Shown one piece after another: positions 50,925 to 60,346 of a DNA stretch of 64,000 nucleotides. A model generated the notes under the pieces. The model had not been told where the DNA came from, made no database searches, and saw only the letters and a program-made list of their open reading frames with translations. Origin of the DNA: Coleofasciculus sp040219735 (GTDB taxonomy: Bacteria; Cyanobacteriota; Cyanobacteriia; Cyanobacteriales; Coleofasciculaceae); assembly GCA_040219735.1 (NCBI GenBank), contig JAVJRX010000184.1, one strand, 5' to 3'. The stretch's first letter is position 1; every line of letters begins with the position of its first letter. The translations under genes were made by a program, and so were the position numbers.

Positions 50925-53900
50925 ATGACAGAACCTTTTGCGGATGTCTTTTGGTTGACCTCGGTGAATCGGCATCAGTTATTATATGTCAATGGGGCGG
51001 CTGAGCAGATATGGGGTCACACTCCTGAACAATTATTGACTCATCCGGGAGGGTATCTACAGTGTATCCTCAATGGGATTGAGCCCAGGGATCGAGAGCG
51101 AGTGGCGGCGGCTTGGACTCAACAACCCGCGAGTGAAGTGCCGCAAGAGTATCGAATTGTCAAATATGATGGCTCAATCCGATGGGTGCGATCGCGCTCT
51201 TTTATTATCCCTAATCCCTGGGGGGAAAGCCAAACAGGTGTTCCTCAAGTTCTCCTCGCCACGATTACCGAAGATATTACCGAAGACAAACAGATTGCAG
51301 ACACGCTCAATCAACGGGAACAGGAATTTCGAGTCCTACTGGATCATTCTCCGGATATCGTCGCTCGCTTTGATCGCAATCTGCGTCATGTCTACGTCAA
51401 TCCAGTCATTGAACAGGAAACAGGTATACCCTATCAGGACTTTCTGGGGAAAACCCACCGGGAATTAGGATTACCAGAATCTGTTATCCCAGTATGGGAG
51501 GAATCCTTACAAACTGTGTTCCAGAAGGGTGAGGAAAATGAGAGTGAATTCAGTTTCTTGACCCCCCATGGACAACGGTATTACCAATCGCGTCTGGTGC
51601 CCGAATTTGCCCCGGATGGTTCCGTCGAATTCGTCCTCAGCGTTTGCCGCGATATTACCGAAATTCAGCAGGCTCAACAAGCTGTGCGTGACAGTGAAGC
51701 GCGTTTCCGCACCGTATTTGAGTTAGCGCCGATTGGGATGGCGATCGCGAATGATCAAGGGCGGGTCATGCATACGAATTGGGCGCTGCAAGATCTACTC
51801 GGCTACAGCGCTGATCAATTATTAAATAAGTCATTCCATCTGTTTATCCATGCCGATGATCTGACAGAGTGCTATCAAAACTTACAGAAACTGATCACTG
51901 GGGAAATTACTCACCTGAACGCCGAAAAACGCTATATTCACAAGCAAGGTCATCTGGTTTGGGTGAATGTGTCGGTGTCAGCCGTTCGTGGCGCTAATGG
52001 CTTCTCGGAGTACACGATTGCTCTGATTCAAGATATTAGCGATCGCAAACAAGCTGAATTTCTCCTGCAACAGGCTCATCTCCAATTGGAACAACGAGTT
52101 AGCGAACGAACCGCCGAATTAGAACAAGCGAATATCCGCCTCCAGCAAGAAATTACTCACCGTCAGACGATAGAGATACAATTACAACAAGCCAAGGAGC
52201 AACTGCAAGCGGTTTTGGATGCGGTGCCAGGGTGCGTCTCCTGGATGAATCGCCAAGGACAATACCTGGGAGTTAATCAGTATTTGGCAGACATGTTCAA
52301 CCTGTCGCCGGTAAATTTTGTCGGTCAATCCCTCGGCTTTCTCAACAATAATCCGACCTTTGTCAGCTATATCGAGCAGTTTATAGAGAGTTCGGCTCAA
52401 ACTGACCAAAATATTCTTGAAATTAATATTAAGGGTTCCCGTAGATACCACCTGATTGCTGCTCAGAAATACCAGCAAGGAACAAATATTGTTTGTGTGG
52501 GAATTGATGTCACTCAAAGTCAAAAATCTCAACAAGAATTACAAAATCAAAAAGATTTTTTGCAAACAATTATTGACACAAATCCGAATTTAATTCATGT
52601 TAAAGACAAAATGGGAAATTATATCTTAGCAAATCGCATGTTTGCCGAGCATTGGGGTATTCCGGTAGAGGAATTGCTGGGAAAAACAACAGCAAAACTC
52701 CATAATAATGCGGCAGATGTAGAACGCTTCCTCGCTGAAGACCAAGAGATATTGACGACCTTACAGCCGAAGTTAATTCCCGAAGAATTTTCCTGGAATC
52801 ACAGGGGTGAAATGCGGTGGTATCAAACCATTAAAACTCCCTTAGTTTCTCCAGATGGACAGGTAAATCAAGTTCTCGGTGTGAGTACAGATATCACCGC
52901 CCGTAAACTAGCAGAGGAACTCTTACAGCAAAGTGAAGCCCGCTTACGTCTTGCCCTAGATGCTGCACAGATGGCAAAGTGGGATTGGAATTTGCAAACC
53001 GGAACCATTACTTGGTCTCATCGCCTCGAACAACTCTATGGATTGGCATTTGATAGTCCAGAAATTCCCTACGAAAATTTTTTGGAAAAGGTTCACCCAG
53101 AAGATAAAGAACTGGTTAAAAAAAATATGCAAAATGCAATTAAAACGGGGGAGGATTATGATATTGAATACCGGATTATTTGGCCCGATCAGATTGTGCG
53201 TTGGATTCAAAGCAAAGGTCAGATTATTTATGACAAAACAGGTCAGCCTATCTGGACAATTGGACTAAATCTGGATGTGACAGAACGTAAGCTCGCCGAA
53301 GAACAGCTACGCCAACGTGAAGAGCAATTACGTTTAGCCCTAGATGCGGCTCGTATGGGATTCTGGGATAGAAATCTGGAGACGGAACAAATTACCTGTT
53401 CCTATCATCTGCAACACCTGTATGGGTTAGACGCCAAAACTACGCAGATTAGCTACGAAACGTTCCTGGAAATGGTTCATCCCGAAGATCGCGATCGCGT
53501 CAACCAGGCGGATCGACGAGCGATTGATCAGCAGGAAGATTGCTATGATATTGAATTTCGCATTCTCAGAAACGAGGATAACCTGCGTTGGGTGGAAAGC
53601 AAATCTCAGGTATTTTACGATGAAGCGGGTCAGCCTGTACGGGTGATGGGAATTAATCTGGATATCACGGAGCGCAAGCAAGCTGAAATCCAAATTCAAG
53701 CCTCTCTGCGAGAAAAAGAAGTCTTGCTTCAGGAAATTCACCATCGAGTTAAAAATAATTTGCAGGTGATTTCGAGTCTGTTGGATTTACAATCTCAGTA
53801 CATTACCGATCCAACGACAGTGGAGTTATTCCAGGAAAGTCAGAATCGGGTTAAGTCAATGGCGCTGGTTCATGAAAAATTATATCAATCTCAAGATTTT

Positions 53901-54347
53901 GCCCGGATTAACTTTGCCGAGTACATAGAGAATCTGACCAGTTATTTGTTTCAAATTTATATTGTCGAATCCAAACAAGTGAATTTAGAATTTTATATCC
54001 ATGAGGTTAACTTAACCATTGATACAGCCATTCCCTGTGGTTTGATTATTAGTGAATTAATCTCCAACGCTCTCAAATATGCGTTTCCGGATGACAGAGA
54101 AGGGACGATTGAGGTATTTCTTACCGCAGAATCTGGTGATCGATGTCACCTAACGGTCAAAGATAATGGCGTGGGATTTCCACCAAACCTTGAATTTGCT
54201 AAACCTAAATCATTAGGATTACAACTCATTAATGTTCTGACTGAACAATTGGAGGGTGATCTAAGCTTTAACCTGGAAAAGGGAACAGAAGTTAATATTA
54301 CTTTTCCCATTGGAAGTTGTAATTATAGCAATCGCCATAGCGGTTAG
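50925..54347 (+). CDS. Multi-PAS histidine kinase with HisKA_2 (HWE-like) output
   Basis: A 1140-residue cytosolic kinase. About seven PAS/PAC modules fill residues 10-915, several ending in the PAC signature (DITERKLAEE, DISDRKQAEF), with a coiled coil near 380-425. The fourth, near 430-535, is shorter in its PAC. The output is HisKA_2: VLLQEIHHRVKNNLQVISSL (His acceptor near 936) and LDLQSQY, followed by HATPase_c with ELISNALKYAFPDDREG and DNGVGFPPNL. HisKA_2 kinases typically pair with a separate receiver protein, here encoded 31 bp downstream. A leader hairpin and possible promoter precede it. Confidence 0.93.
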   Translation: MTEPFADVFWLTSVNRHQLLYVNGAAEQIWGHTPEQLLTHPGGYLQCILNGIEPRDRERVAAAWTQQPASEVPQEYRIVKYDGSIRWVRSRSFIIPNPWGESQTGVPQVLLATITEDITEDKQIADTLNQREQEFRVLLDHSPDIVARFDRNLRHVYVNPVIEQETGIPYQDFLGKTHRELGLPESVIPVWEESLQTVFQKGEENESEFSFLTPHGQRYYQSRLVPEFAPDGSVEFVLSVCRDITEIQQAQQAVRDSEARFRTVFELAPIGMAIANDQGRVMHTNWALQDLLGYSADQLLNKSFHLFIHADDLTECYQNLQKLITGEITHLNAEKRYIHKQGHLVWVNVSVSAVRGANGFSEYTIALIQDISDRKQAEFLLQQAHLQLEQRVSERTAELEQANIRLQQEITHRQTIEIQLQQAKEQLQAVLDAVPGCVSWMNRQGQYLGVNQYLADMFNLSPVNFVGQSLGFLNNNPTFVSYIEQFIESSAQTDQNILEINIKGSRRYHLIAAQKYQQGTNIVCVGIDVTQSQKSQQELQNQKDFLQTIIDTNPNLIHVKDKMGNYILANRMFAEHWGIPVEELLGKTTAKLHNNAADVERFLAEDQEILTTLQPKLIPEEFSWNHRGEMRWYQTIKTPLVSPDGQVNQVLGVSTDITARKLAEELLQQSEARLRLALDAAQMAKWDWNLQTGTITWSHRLEQLYGLAFDSPEIPYENFLEKVHPEDKELVKKNMQNAIKTGEDYDIEYRIIWPDQIVRWIQSKGQIIYDKTGQPIWTIGLNLDVTERKLAEEQLRQREEQLRLALDAARMGFWDRNLETEQITCSYHLQHLYGLDAKTTQISYETFLEMVHPEDRDRVNQADRRAIDQQEDCYDIEFRILRNEDNLRWVESKSQVFYDEAGQPVRVMGINLDITERKQAEIQIQASLREKEVLLQEIHHRVKNNLQVISSLLDLQSQYITDPTTVELFQESQNRVKSMALVHEKLYQSQDFARINFAEYIENLTSYLFQIYIVESKQVNLEFYIHEVNLTIDTAIPCGLIISELISNALKYAFPDDREGTIEVFLTAESGDRCHLTVKDNGVGFPPNLEFAKPKSLGLQLINVLTEQLEGDLSFNLEKGTEVNITFPIGSCNYSNRHSG

Positions 54348-54378
54348 GACGCATCATTTTGTATTTTCAACTAAACAA

Positions 54379-54807
54379 ATGATCAAAGCCAAAATTTTAG
54401 TCGTTGAAGATGAGAGGGTTGTCGCTCTCAGTATTCAAAATCGACTAGAAGCCCTCGGATATATCATAACCGCCAATGTGATATCCGCCGAAGTTGCGCT
54501 TACTAGAATCCGGCAAAACCCTCCAGACTTAGTGCTGATGGATATCCAGCTCAAAGGCGAGATGGATGGAATTGAAGCGGCTGCTCAAATGCGCCAACAG
54601 TTCCAACTACCAATAGTATATTTGAGTGCCTATAATGATGAGGAGACTCTGGAGCGAGCTAAATTCACAGAACCTTATGGTTACTTGCTCAAGCCCTTTG
54701 AATCCAAAGATTTAGCGACCACGATTGAAGTAGCGCTCTACAAGCATAAAATGGAGCAACAGCTTCTGGAGCGAGAGCAAAGTATAAACTCAAGCCCCAA
54801 AATTTAA
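54379..54807 (+). CDS. Single-domain response regulator (receiver only)
   Basis: A 142-residue CheY-like protein from ATG 54379. It has acidic pocket residues in KILVVEDERVVALS, phosphoacceptor Asp in LVLMDIQLKGEMDGIEAA, Ser in VYLSAYNDEET and Lys in YGYLLKPFESKDL. No output domain follows, only a short helical tail. It is 31 bp after the HisKA_2 kinase, its likely phosphodonor. A longer in-frame start at 54310 would overlap the kinase gene but lacks support. Confidence 0.9.
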   Translation: MIKAKILVVEDERVVALSIQNRLEALGYIITANVISAEVALTRIRQNPPDLVLMDIQLKGEMDGIEAAAQMRQQFQLPIVYLSAYNDEETLERAKFTEPYGYLLKPFESKDLATTIEVALYKHKMEQQLLEREQSINSSPKI

Positions 54808-54883
54808 ACCAGTAGATTTAGGTGATTCCGTTTCATTGTACTTTAGCGTAAAATCGAAACATAAGTACACACTTAGAACCAAC

Positions 54884-55195
54884 ATGCAACAGGGGCATCT
54901 GTCAACGATGGAAAGTAGAAGCACTCAAAGTCAGCCAGATATGAAAAAACCCGAAATGCAAATGAGACGGATTACCAGTTATCAGGCACTGTGGAGACCC
55001 CTAGACAATAAAGGTCACTTTTGGTTTACCTATTTTGATGGCGATAGAGAACGCACGGAAGATTTAGATGCAGACAATTTCCGAATCATGCTCGATATTT
55101 TAGATACAGATAAGCCGATTTTCGGCGATCACTCCACATCGGCTGTTGCCGTACATTGGCCCGATAACGATATCCAGACTGGAGCCTGGGCGTAA
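54884..55195 (+). CDS. Small paralog 1 of a tandem pair (unknown function)
   Basis: A 103-residue protein from ATG 54884 (other ATGs at 54908 and 54941). After a polar Gln/Met-rich leader it reads MRRITSYQALWRPLDNKGHF, WFTYFDGDRERTEDLDADNF and DILDTDKPIFGDHSTSAVAV. The next gene encodes the same core, so this is a local duplication. I do not recognise the family. The core looks like a small alpha/beta domain with conserved Trp and Phe. No export signal is present. Confidence 0.65.
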   Translation: MQQGHLSTMESRSTQSQPDMKKPEMQMRRITSYQALWRPLDNKGHFWFTYFDGDRERTEDLDADNFRIMLDILDTDKPIFGDHSTSAVAVHWPDNDIQTGAWA

Positions 55196-55213
55196 TTGGA
55201 ACAGATATAGGCA

Positions 55214-55247
55214 AGATGGGGGAGGTGGGGAAGATGGGGAAGGTGGG
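55214..55247. repeat. G-rich heptamer repeat (GGGGAAG/GATGGGG)
   Basis: AAGATGGGGGAGGTGGGG followed by AAGATGGGGAAGGTGGG directly precedes the second paralog's ATG. Related stretches are at 60675-60730 and 63609-63657. Confidence 0.7.
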
Positions 55248-55523
55248 ATGAAACGAATTACCAGCTATCAGGCATTGTGGAAATCTCTGGAAAACAAAGG
55301 TCACTTTTGGTTTACCTATGCAGATGGTGAGCAAGAACGCACCGTTGATTTAGATGCCAAAAACTTCCAGATGATTCTGGAAATGCTGGGGACCCAGAAG
55401 CCAATTTTCGCCGATCGCACCACCTCAACTGTGGCATTACACGGGGCAGTTCCCCAGAAACGCCTAGAGGTTCCGCTTAACGATGTTACGTTGTGTAAAC
55501 CTCCCTCAAACCCTTCCCCATGA
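55248..55523 (+). CDS. Small paralog 2 of a tandem pair (unknown function)
   Basis: A 91-residue protein whose core MKRITSYQALWKSLENKGHF, WFTYADGEQERTVDLDAKNF and PIFADRTTSTVALHG is closely similar to the upstream paralog. It lacks the leader and has a different C-terminal tail (QKRLEVPLNDVTLCKPPSNP). The start ATG lies at the end of a G-rich repeat that may have been carried by the duplication. Function is unknown. Confidence 0.65.
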   Translation: MKRITSYQALWKSLENKGHFWFTYADGEQERTVDLDAKNFQMILEMLGTQKPIFADRTTSTVALHGAVPQKRLEVPLNDVTLCKPPSNPSP

Positions 55524-55678
55524 CAAAGGACATAGAGCCAATGACGATCCTCACCGTTGACGTTAACCCATGCTGACCTACTGATTGGACTTGATCTAAC
55601 ACAATTGTTAAGAAGTTTCATCAATGTTGCCTTTCCCCTCAATAATGATATAAGGAGAATTTTTTGGGAGAGGTTATT

Positions 55679-56251
55679 ATGGCTTACGTATGCGAGATAG
55701 GCACGGGCCAAAGAGTTTACCTCGATAATCAAGGAACACAGACAATTGTCACCACTTTCAGTGGTAGTCCCGGACAGCAGCAACAAGCCAGTAACGGGTT
55801 TCAAACGGGAAACTGGACATCACCGCCGGAGATATTCCGCACGCCTAACGGTGTGGTGTTAAAGATTTCGACAGCGCAAGGTGACCATTTTATCCAAGTG
55901 CAAGGAAGCAGCATGGGCGTAATCAGTGGAACTCCGTCTGTTAGTAGTTCCCAACAAATGCAAGTGCAGCAAGTCGATAGCACACCCGCTTCATCCATAC
56001 CTTCGATGCAGCCGATGCAGCCGATGGAACCGATGAAGCCGATGGAACCGATGAAGCCGATGAATATGGGAGACATGCAAATGAACATGAACCCCATGGA
56101 AATGCGGATGGGCAATATGGAGATGCGGATGGGATCACCGAAGTCCTCTTCGTCTCCGGCTCAAAGCAGCAAAAGCTTTTGCCCTCAATGCGGCTCATCC
56201 CTGACTCCTAGCGCTCGCTTTTGTTCAAGTTGCGGACATCAGCTCAATTAA
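55679..56251 (+). CDS. Met/Pro-repeat protein with C-terminal zinc ribbon
   Basis: A 190-residue protein from ATG 55679; a TTG five codons upstream is an alternative, and AAGGAGAA lies further upstream. Residues 1-75 form a beta-rich N-terminal domain (VCEIGTGQRVYLDNQGTQTI). A low-complexity stretch follows (about 105-155) rich in Met, Pro, Glu and Lys, with repeats of QPMEPMKPM and MGNMEMRMG. The end is a double-CxxC zinc ribbon, CPQCGSSLTPSARFCSSCG. The Met-rich region could bind Cu(I) or be disordered. I do not recognise the family. Confidence 0.7.
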   Translation: MAYVCEIGTGQRVYLDNQGTQTIVTTFSGSPGQQQQASNGFQTGNWTSPPEIFRTPNGVVLKISTAQGDHFIQVQGSSMGVISGTPSVSSSQQMQVQQVDSTPASSIPSMQPMQPMEPMKPMEPMKPMNMGDMQMNMNPMEMRMGNMEMRMGSPKSSSSPAQSSKSFCPQCGSSLTPSARFCSSCGHQLN

Positions 56252-56615
56252 ATCTGATAGTGGACACTCTACTACCATTTTTCCGTAATCATGCAACGAA
56301 TACACCCTCCGGGCTATCGCCAGGGGGGTCGGATATGGCGCAACATCATGGAAAATTGGTATAACGTGTCACACCACTGATTTTAAAGGGAACAGGGGAA
56401 GCCGCTCACATTTGTAGGTTGGATTGAACCCAGTGACACTCAACAGATTCTTGTCGGGAGTCGTACCTCGCTCGACCCAACCTACCCCCTTAATTTATCA
56501 ATCTGCTTTCACTAACATCCTCCCAGATCAGAAATTGCATTAAATCATAAATTATCAATTATTAATTATCAATTATCAATTTCCTATTTCCAGACCAATG
56601 ACAAAAGGATGACCA
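56252..56615. other. Intergenic region with GTAGGTTGG inverted repeat and AT-rich repeats
   Basis: GTAGGTTGG (56414-56422) pairs with CCAACCTAC (56477-56485), a common cyanobacterial repeat. Near the next gene, irregular copies of AATTATCAATTATTAATTATC lie at 56549-56582. No gene is seen. Confidence 0.65.
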
Positions 56616-59600
56616 ATGTCCATCAAAGTTAACCTAAATCATCAGCTTGCCTATCACTTCGAGCGCCCCGTTATTCTTGGTCCCCACACCCTAGGATTGC
56701 GTCCATCACCTCACTGTCGCACACCTATTCAAAGTTATTCTCTAACCATCCAGCCTCAAGAGCATAGCTTGACCTGGCAAAATGATCCCTACGGGAACAG
56801 CCTAGCCCGGTTGAATTTTCCTAAGCCTACCGATACTCTCGCTATTGAAGTCGATATTATTGCCCAACTGCAACCCATTAACCCCTTCAATTTCTTGGTG
56901 GAACAGTATGCTGAACGCTATCCCTTTAACTATGATCCCCAGCTACAAAAAGAACTGAGTCCTTTTCGAGAAATCAGCGAATCGGAAAAACTCTTATCAG
57001 CTTGGGTAGAAACGAATCGAAAAACTGATATCTATATTACGGAATTTTTAGGAACACTTAATCAACAGCTTGCCCAGGATATTTCTCATACCATTCGCTT
57101 AGAAGCCGGGATTCAATCCTGTGAAGAAACCCTGACAAAAAAAGTCGGTTCCTGTCGCGATACCGCCTGGTTACTGGTGCAAATCTTGCGGCATTATGGT
57201 TTAGCGGCGCGATTTGTTTCCGGTTATCTGATTCAACTCAAAGAAGACAACCCCCCTATAGATGGACCTCAAGGTATCGAAGCCGATTGTGCCGATTTTC
57301 ACGCTTGGGCACAAGTGTATCTTCCTGGTGCCGGTTGGATTGGTTTAGATCCCACATCAGGTTACTTGGCGGCGGAAGGACATATTCCTCTTGTCTGTAC
57401 TCCCAACCCAGAAGCGGCGTCTCCAGTGAGGGGAACCAGTGAATCTTGCCAGTCTCGATTGGAGTTTGCTGTAACGGTGTCGCGCCATGAGAACATCGCC
57501 AGCCCCAGTCAACCCTATACGGAAACCCAATGGCAAGAGATTGATACCTTAGGGAAAGCTGTAGAGGAAACCCTACAAGGTGCAGGTGTGGGCTTAACCA
57601 TGGGAGGTGAACCCACTTTTGTTTCCATTGACGATTTTGAATCTCCCCAATGGCAAATTGCTGCCCTCGGTGATGAGAAACGGAAAATTGCCGGACAGTT
57701 ACTCAAACGCTTAGAAGCCCGCTTTTCTAAGGGAGGTGGATTATTACATTATGGTTTAGGGAAATGGTATCCCGGCGAGATTTTACCCCGTTGGGCATTG
57801 GGATGCTATTGGCGCAGTGATGGTATTCCTATTTGGCGGAATCCAGAGTGGTATGCAGAGGAAGGGAAGAATTACAGTCATACACAAAAGCACGGAGAGT
57901 CTTTTATTCAGGCGTTAGCGAAGCATCTGGGTGTTAATCCAACCTGTATTATTCCAGCTTATGAAAATGAAGGGGACATCGGTGGGTATGTTTTACCGAT
58001 ATTACCAGTATTAAAAGATGAGCAATTGTATTGGACTACCTGTCATTGGCGATTCCCGGATGAGACGTTGAATCTTCTGGTTGGCGACTCCCCCGCCGGG
58101 TTCCGTTTACCCCTGAACTCCATAGATTGGTCTGAGGAATTGGTACAGGAAGGAATTGTACCCTTGGACGCTAACCCAGCCATACCAAGTCCTGAATTTA
58201 TTGATTCGCCCGATAATGCGATTCGTATTGCTTTAAGTGTAGAAGCTCGCCAAGGAATTCTGCATATCTTTCTACCGCCTCTGACTTCAGCGCGAAGTTT
58301 CTTAGATTTAATCACCGCGATTGAACAGACAGCCGAAAAGGTCAAAACCCCGGTGTTAATTGAAGGCTATACGCCTCCCGGTAATGCGGGAATTGAAGGG
58401 TTTCAAATTACGCCTGATCCGGGTGTGATTGAGGTGAATATTCATCCAGCAGGAAATTGGCAGGAATTGGTTGATATTACCACAACGCTGTATGAAGAGG
58501 CGCGGCTTTGTCGTTTGGGGACAGAAAAATATACGTTAGATGGACGGCGAGTGAGTACGGGGGGCGGTGCTCATATTACGATTGGCGGCAAAACTCCATT
58601 AGAGAGTCCTTTATTAGGGCGTCCCGATTTATTAAGAAGTTTGATTAGTTATTGGCAAAATCACCCCAGCTTGTCCTATTTGTTTGCTGGGTTATTTGTT
58701 GGACCAACCAGTCAGTCGCCCCGTGTTGATGAGGCGCGACATGAGAGTTTGTATGAGTTAGAGATTGTCTTTCAAACGTTAAAACCGGGTGAGGAGGTAT
58801 CGCCGGAATTAGTAGACCGATTGTTACGCAATCTATTGGTTGATGTGACAGGGAATACCCACCGCACAGCCTTCTGTATTGATAAGCTTTATCCGGTAGA
58901 AAATTACCGGAATCAGTTGGGCTTACTTGAGTTTCGGGCGTTTGCGATGCCTCCCCATCTGAGAATGAGTTTACTGCAAATGCTGCTGATTCGGGCGCTG
59001 GTGGCGTGGTTCTGGGATCATCCCTATACCCAGAACTTAATTCGCTGGGGGACGATGTTGCACGATCGCTTTCTGTTACCGTACTACATTGGTCAAGATT
59101 TGCGCCAGGTAGTCAGCGAGTTACAGGAGGCTGGGTATCCGTTTAAATGGGAGTGGTTTGAGCCGTTTTTTGAGTTCCGTTTCCCGCGCTATGGGGAGAT
59201 TAACCGAGAGGGAATTGAGTTAGAATTACGACACGCGATCGAACCGTGGCATGTTTTAGGGGAAGAAACGGGTAATGGCGGAACGGCTCGTTATGTGGAT
59301 TCTTCTATGGAACGGATTCAGGTAAGGCTGCGGGGAGCGATGGGACATTCCCCCAATCGAGATAATTTTTCATCCCGTTATCAGGTTACTTGTAATGGGT
59401 ATCCGATACCGTTAAAGTCTACAGGAATACCGGGAGACTATGTGGGTGGGGTACGCTTCCGCGCCAGGGAATGTGCGGCGTTATTGCATCCTTCAATTAA
59501 TTCTCATTCACCATTAGTATTTGACATTGTAGATACCTGGACTCAACGGTCAATTGGCGGCTGTCGCTATCATGTTAATCATCCCAATGGCATCGTTTAT

Positions 59601-59801
59601 GATAAATTTCCCGTTAACCACCGGGAAGCGGAGTCACGTATGTTGGAACGGTTTATTCCTCAGGATCATACACCGGGAATAATTTCGATTCCACCATTAT
59701 CATTGAGTCTGGAATATCCGTTGACATTAGATTTGCGACGGGTGAATTCGTTTAAGGAAGAAACATACAGCGCTGCGCGCTGTAATATTTACAGATACTG
59801 A
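56616..59801 (+). CDS. Transglutaminase-like DUF2126 protein
   Basis: A 1061-residue protein. The N-terminal region (about 1-290) is a transglutaminase-type fold with catalytic Cys in GSCRDTAWLLVQILRHYG, His in DFHAWAQVYLPGAGWIGLDP and the following Asp. Residues about 320-1040 are DUF2126 (GLTMGGEPTFVSIDD, CRLGTEKYTLDGRRVSTGGG, AFCIDKLYPVENYRNQLGLL). Such proteins usually occur with an alpha-E protein and an ATP-grasp protein; none is adjacent here. Oddity: after LTLDLRR the tail VNSFKEETYSAARCNIYRY looks non-native and overlaps a transposase remnant on the other strand, so an insertion may have replaced the original stop. Confidence 0.9.
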   Translation: MSIKVNLNHQLAYHFERPVILGPHTLGLRPSPHCRTPIQSYSLTIQPQEHSLTWQNDPYGNSLARLNFPKPTDTLAIEVDIIAQLQPINPFNFLVEQYAERYPFNYDPQLQKELSPFREISESEKLLSAWVETNRKTDIYITEFLGTLNQQLAQDISHTIRLEAGIQSCEETLTKKVGSCRDTAWLLVQILRHYGLAARFVSGYLIQLKEDNPPIDGPQGIEADCADFHAWAQVYLPGAGWIGLDPTSGYLAAEGHIPLVCTPNPEAASPVRGTSESCQSRLEFAVTVSRHENIASPSQPYTETQWQEIDTLGKAVEETLQGAGVGLTMGGEPTFVSIDDFESPQWQIAALGDEKRKIAGQLLKRLEARFSKGGGLLHYGLGKWYPGEILPRWALGCYWRSDGIPIWRNPEWYAEEGKNYSHTQKHGESFIQALAKHLGVNPTCIIPAYENEGDIGGYVLPILPVLKDEQLYWTTCHWRFPDETLNLLVGDSPAGFRLPLNSIDWSEELVQEGIVPLDANPAIPSPEFIDSPDNAIRIALSVEARQGILHIFLPPLTSARSFLDLITAIEQTAEKVKTPVLIEGYTPPGNAGIEGFQITPDPGVIEVNIHPAGNWQELVDITTTLYEEARLCRLGTEKYTLDGRRVSTGGGAHITIGGKTPLESPLLGRPDLLRSLISYWQNHPSLSYLFAGLFVGPTSQSPRVDEARHESLYELEIVFQTLKPGEEVSPELVDRLLRNLLVDVTGNTHRTAFCIDKLYPVENYRNQLGLLEFRAFAMPPHLRMSLLQMLLIRALVAWFWDHPYTQNLIRWGTMLHDRFLLPYYIGQDLRQVVSELQEAGYPFKWEWFEPFFEFRFPRYGEINREGIELELRHAIEPWHVLGEETGNGGTARYVDSSMERIQVRLRGAMGHSPNRDNFSSRYQVTCNGYPIPLKSTGIPGDYVGGVRFRARECAALLHPSINSHSPLVFDIVDTWTQRSIGGCRYHVNHPNGIVYDKFPVNHREAESRMLERFIPQDHTPGIISIPPLSLSLEYPLTLDLRRVNSFKEETYSAARCNIYRY

Positions 59802-59892
59802 AAGGCGGCATCAGCAGCTTGATGAACATTAAAATCATGTTGGGGCAACTCTTTTCCTATAGCCGTTTTCACTTTGTGCCACCAATGTTTAA
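59789..59892 (-). pseudogene. C-terminal remnant of a transposase
   Basis: Reverse-strand frame ending at TAA (59789-59791) reads EKLQFKHWWHKVKTAIGKEL then PQHDFNVHQAADAAFQYL. The pattern WxxxK near the start and a helical end resembles the C-terminus of IS630-type DDE transposases. The rest of the gene is gone. It overlaps the last codons of the DUF2126 gene. Confidence 0.4.
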
Positions 59893-60052
59893 ATTGAAGT
59901 TTTTCTCAGACGTTCGATAGCTTAACCTATCTAACCTTAGTGGAAATCAAAACTGCCTCACCGTGCGGCTTTCCACCGTTTTTTAGCCGCCCTACTTATG
60001 TACAATCGATGAAACCTTGATGTAGCGGTGGTTTCAGCCGATCTCTTGTCTA

Positions 60053-60086
60053 TTGCAAAAATACCGCGATCGCGGTATTTTTGCAA
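60053..60086. repeat. Perfect 34-bp palindrome centred on HIP1
   Basis: TTGCAAAAATACCGCGA is followed at once by its exact reverse complement, so all 34 bp pair, with GCGATCGC in the middle. As RNA it gives a long stem with an A/U-rich base. It sits in gene-free DNA between the DUF2126 gene and the small reverse-strand ORFs. A terminator acting in both directions is possible. Confidence 0.9.
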
Positions 60087-60181
60087 GTCCTACATGGATA
60101 CGATTTTTGATGGGTTGAGCGCTCAAACCACGACTGGATAAGGCTTGACGCTTGGTGTAGTACATCCGAACGGGGGGAACT

Positions 60182-60346
60182 TCAGTGATAAGGGAGGAGT
60201 TGCTGGAGCTCTTGGCTGGGAATTTCTGCCAACTCTGTGGTGGTTTTGAGAAAGAGTAGGCGTTGTCGTTGGGTAATGATTGAGACGAGGTGGTTTTGTA
60301 GATTAGGAAGCCGCTCAAACCATTGATTGAGTTGGGTTTTGGGCAT
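60182..60346 (-). CDS. Small ORF, 54 aa, overlapping the next one
   Basis: ATG 60346 opens MPKTQLNQWFERLPNLQNHL, then VSIITQRQRLLFLKTTTELA and EIPSQELQQLLPYH. It is helical and plausible as a protein. It overlaps the 3' end of the reverse-strand ORF at 60315-60500 in another frame, so the two may be one frameshifted gene or a coupled pair. Family unknown. Confidence 0.4.
   Translation of the reverse strand: MPKTQLNQWFERLPNLQNHLVSIITQRQRLLFLKTTTELAEIPSQELQQLLPYH

Noticed and set aside
54310..54378. Extended N-terminus of the receiver protein
   Set aside because: The extra 23 residues overlap the kinase gene and precede the canonical KILVVEDE start of a receiver domain.
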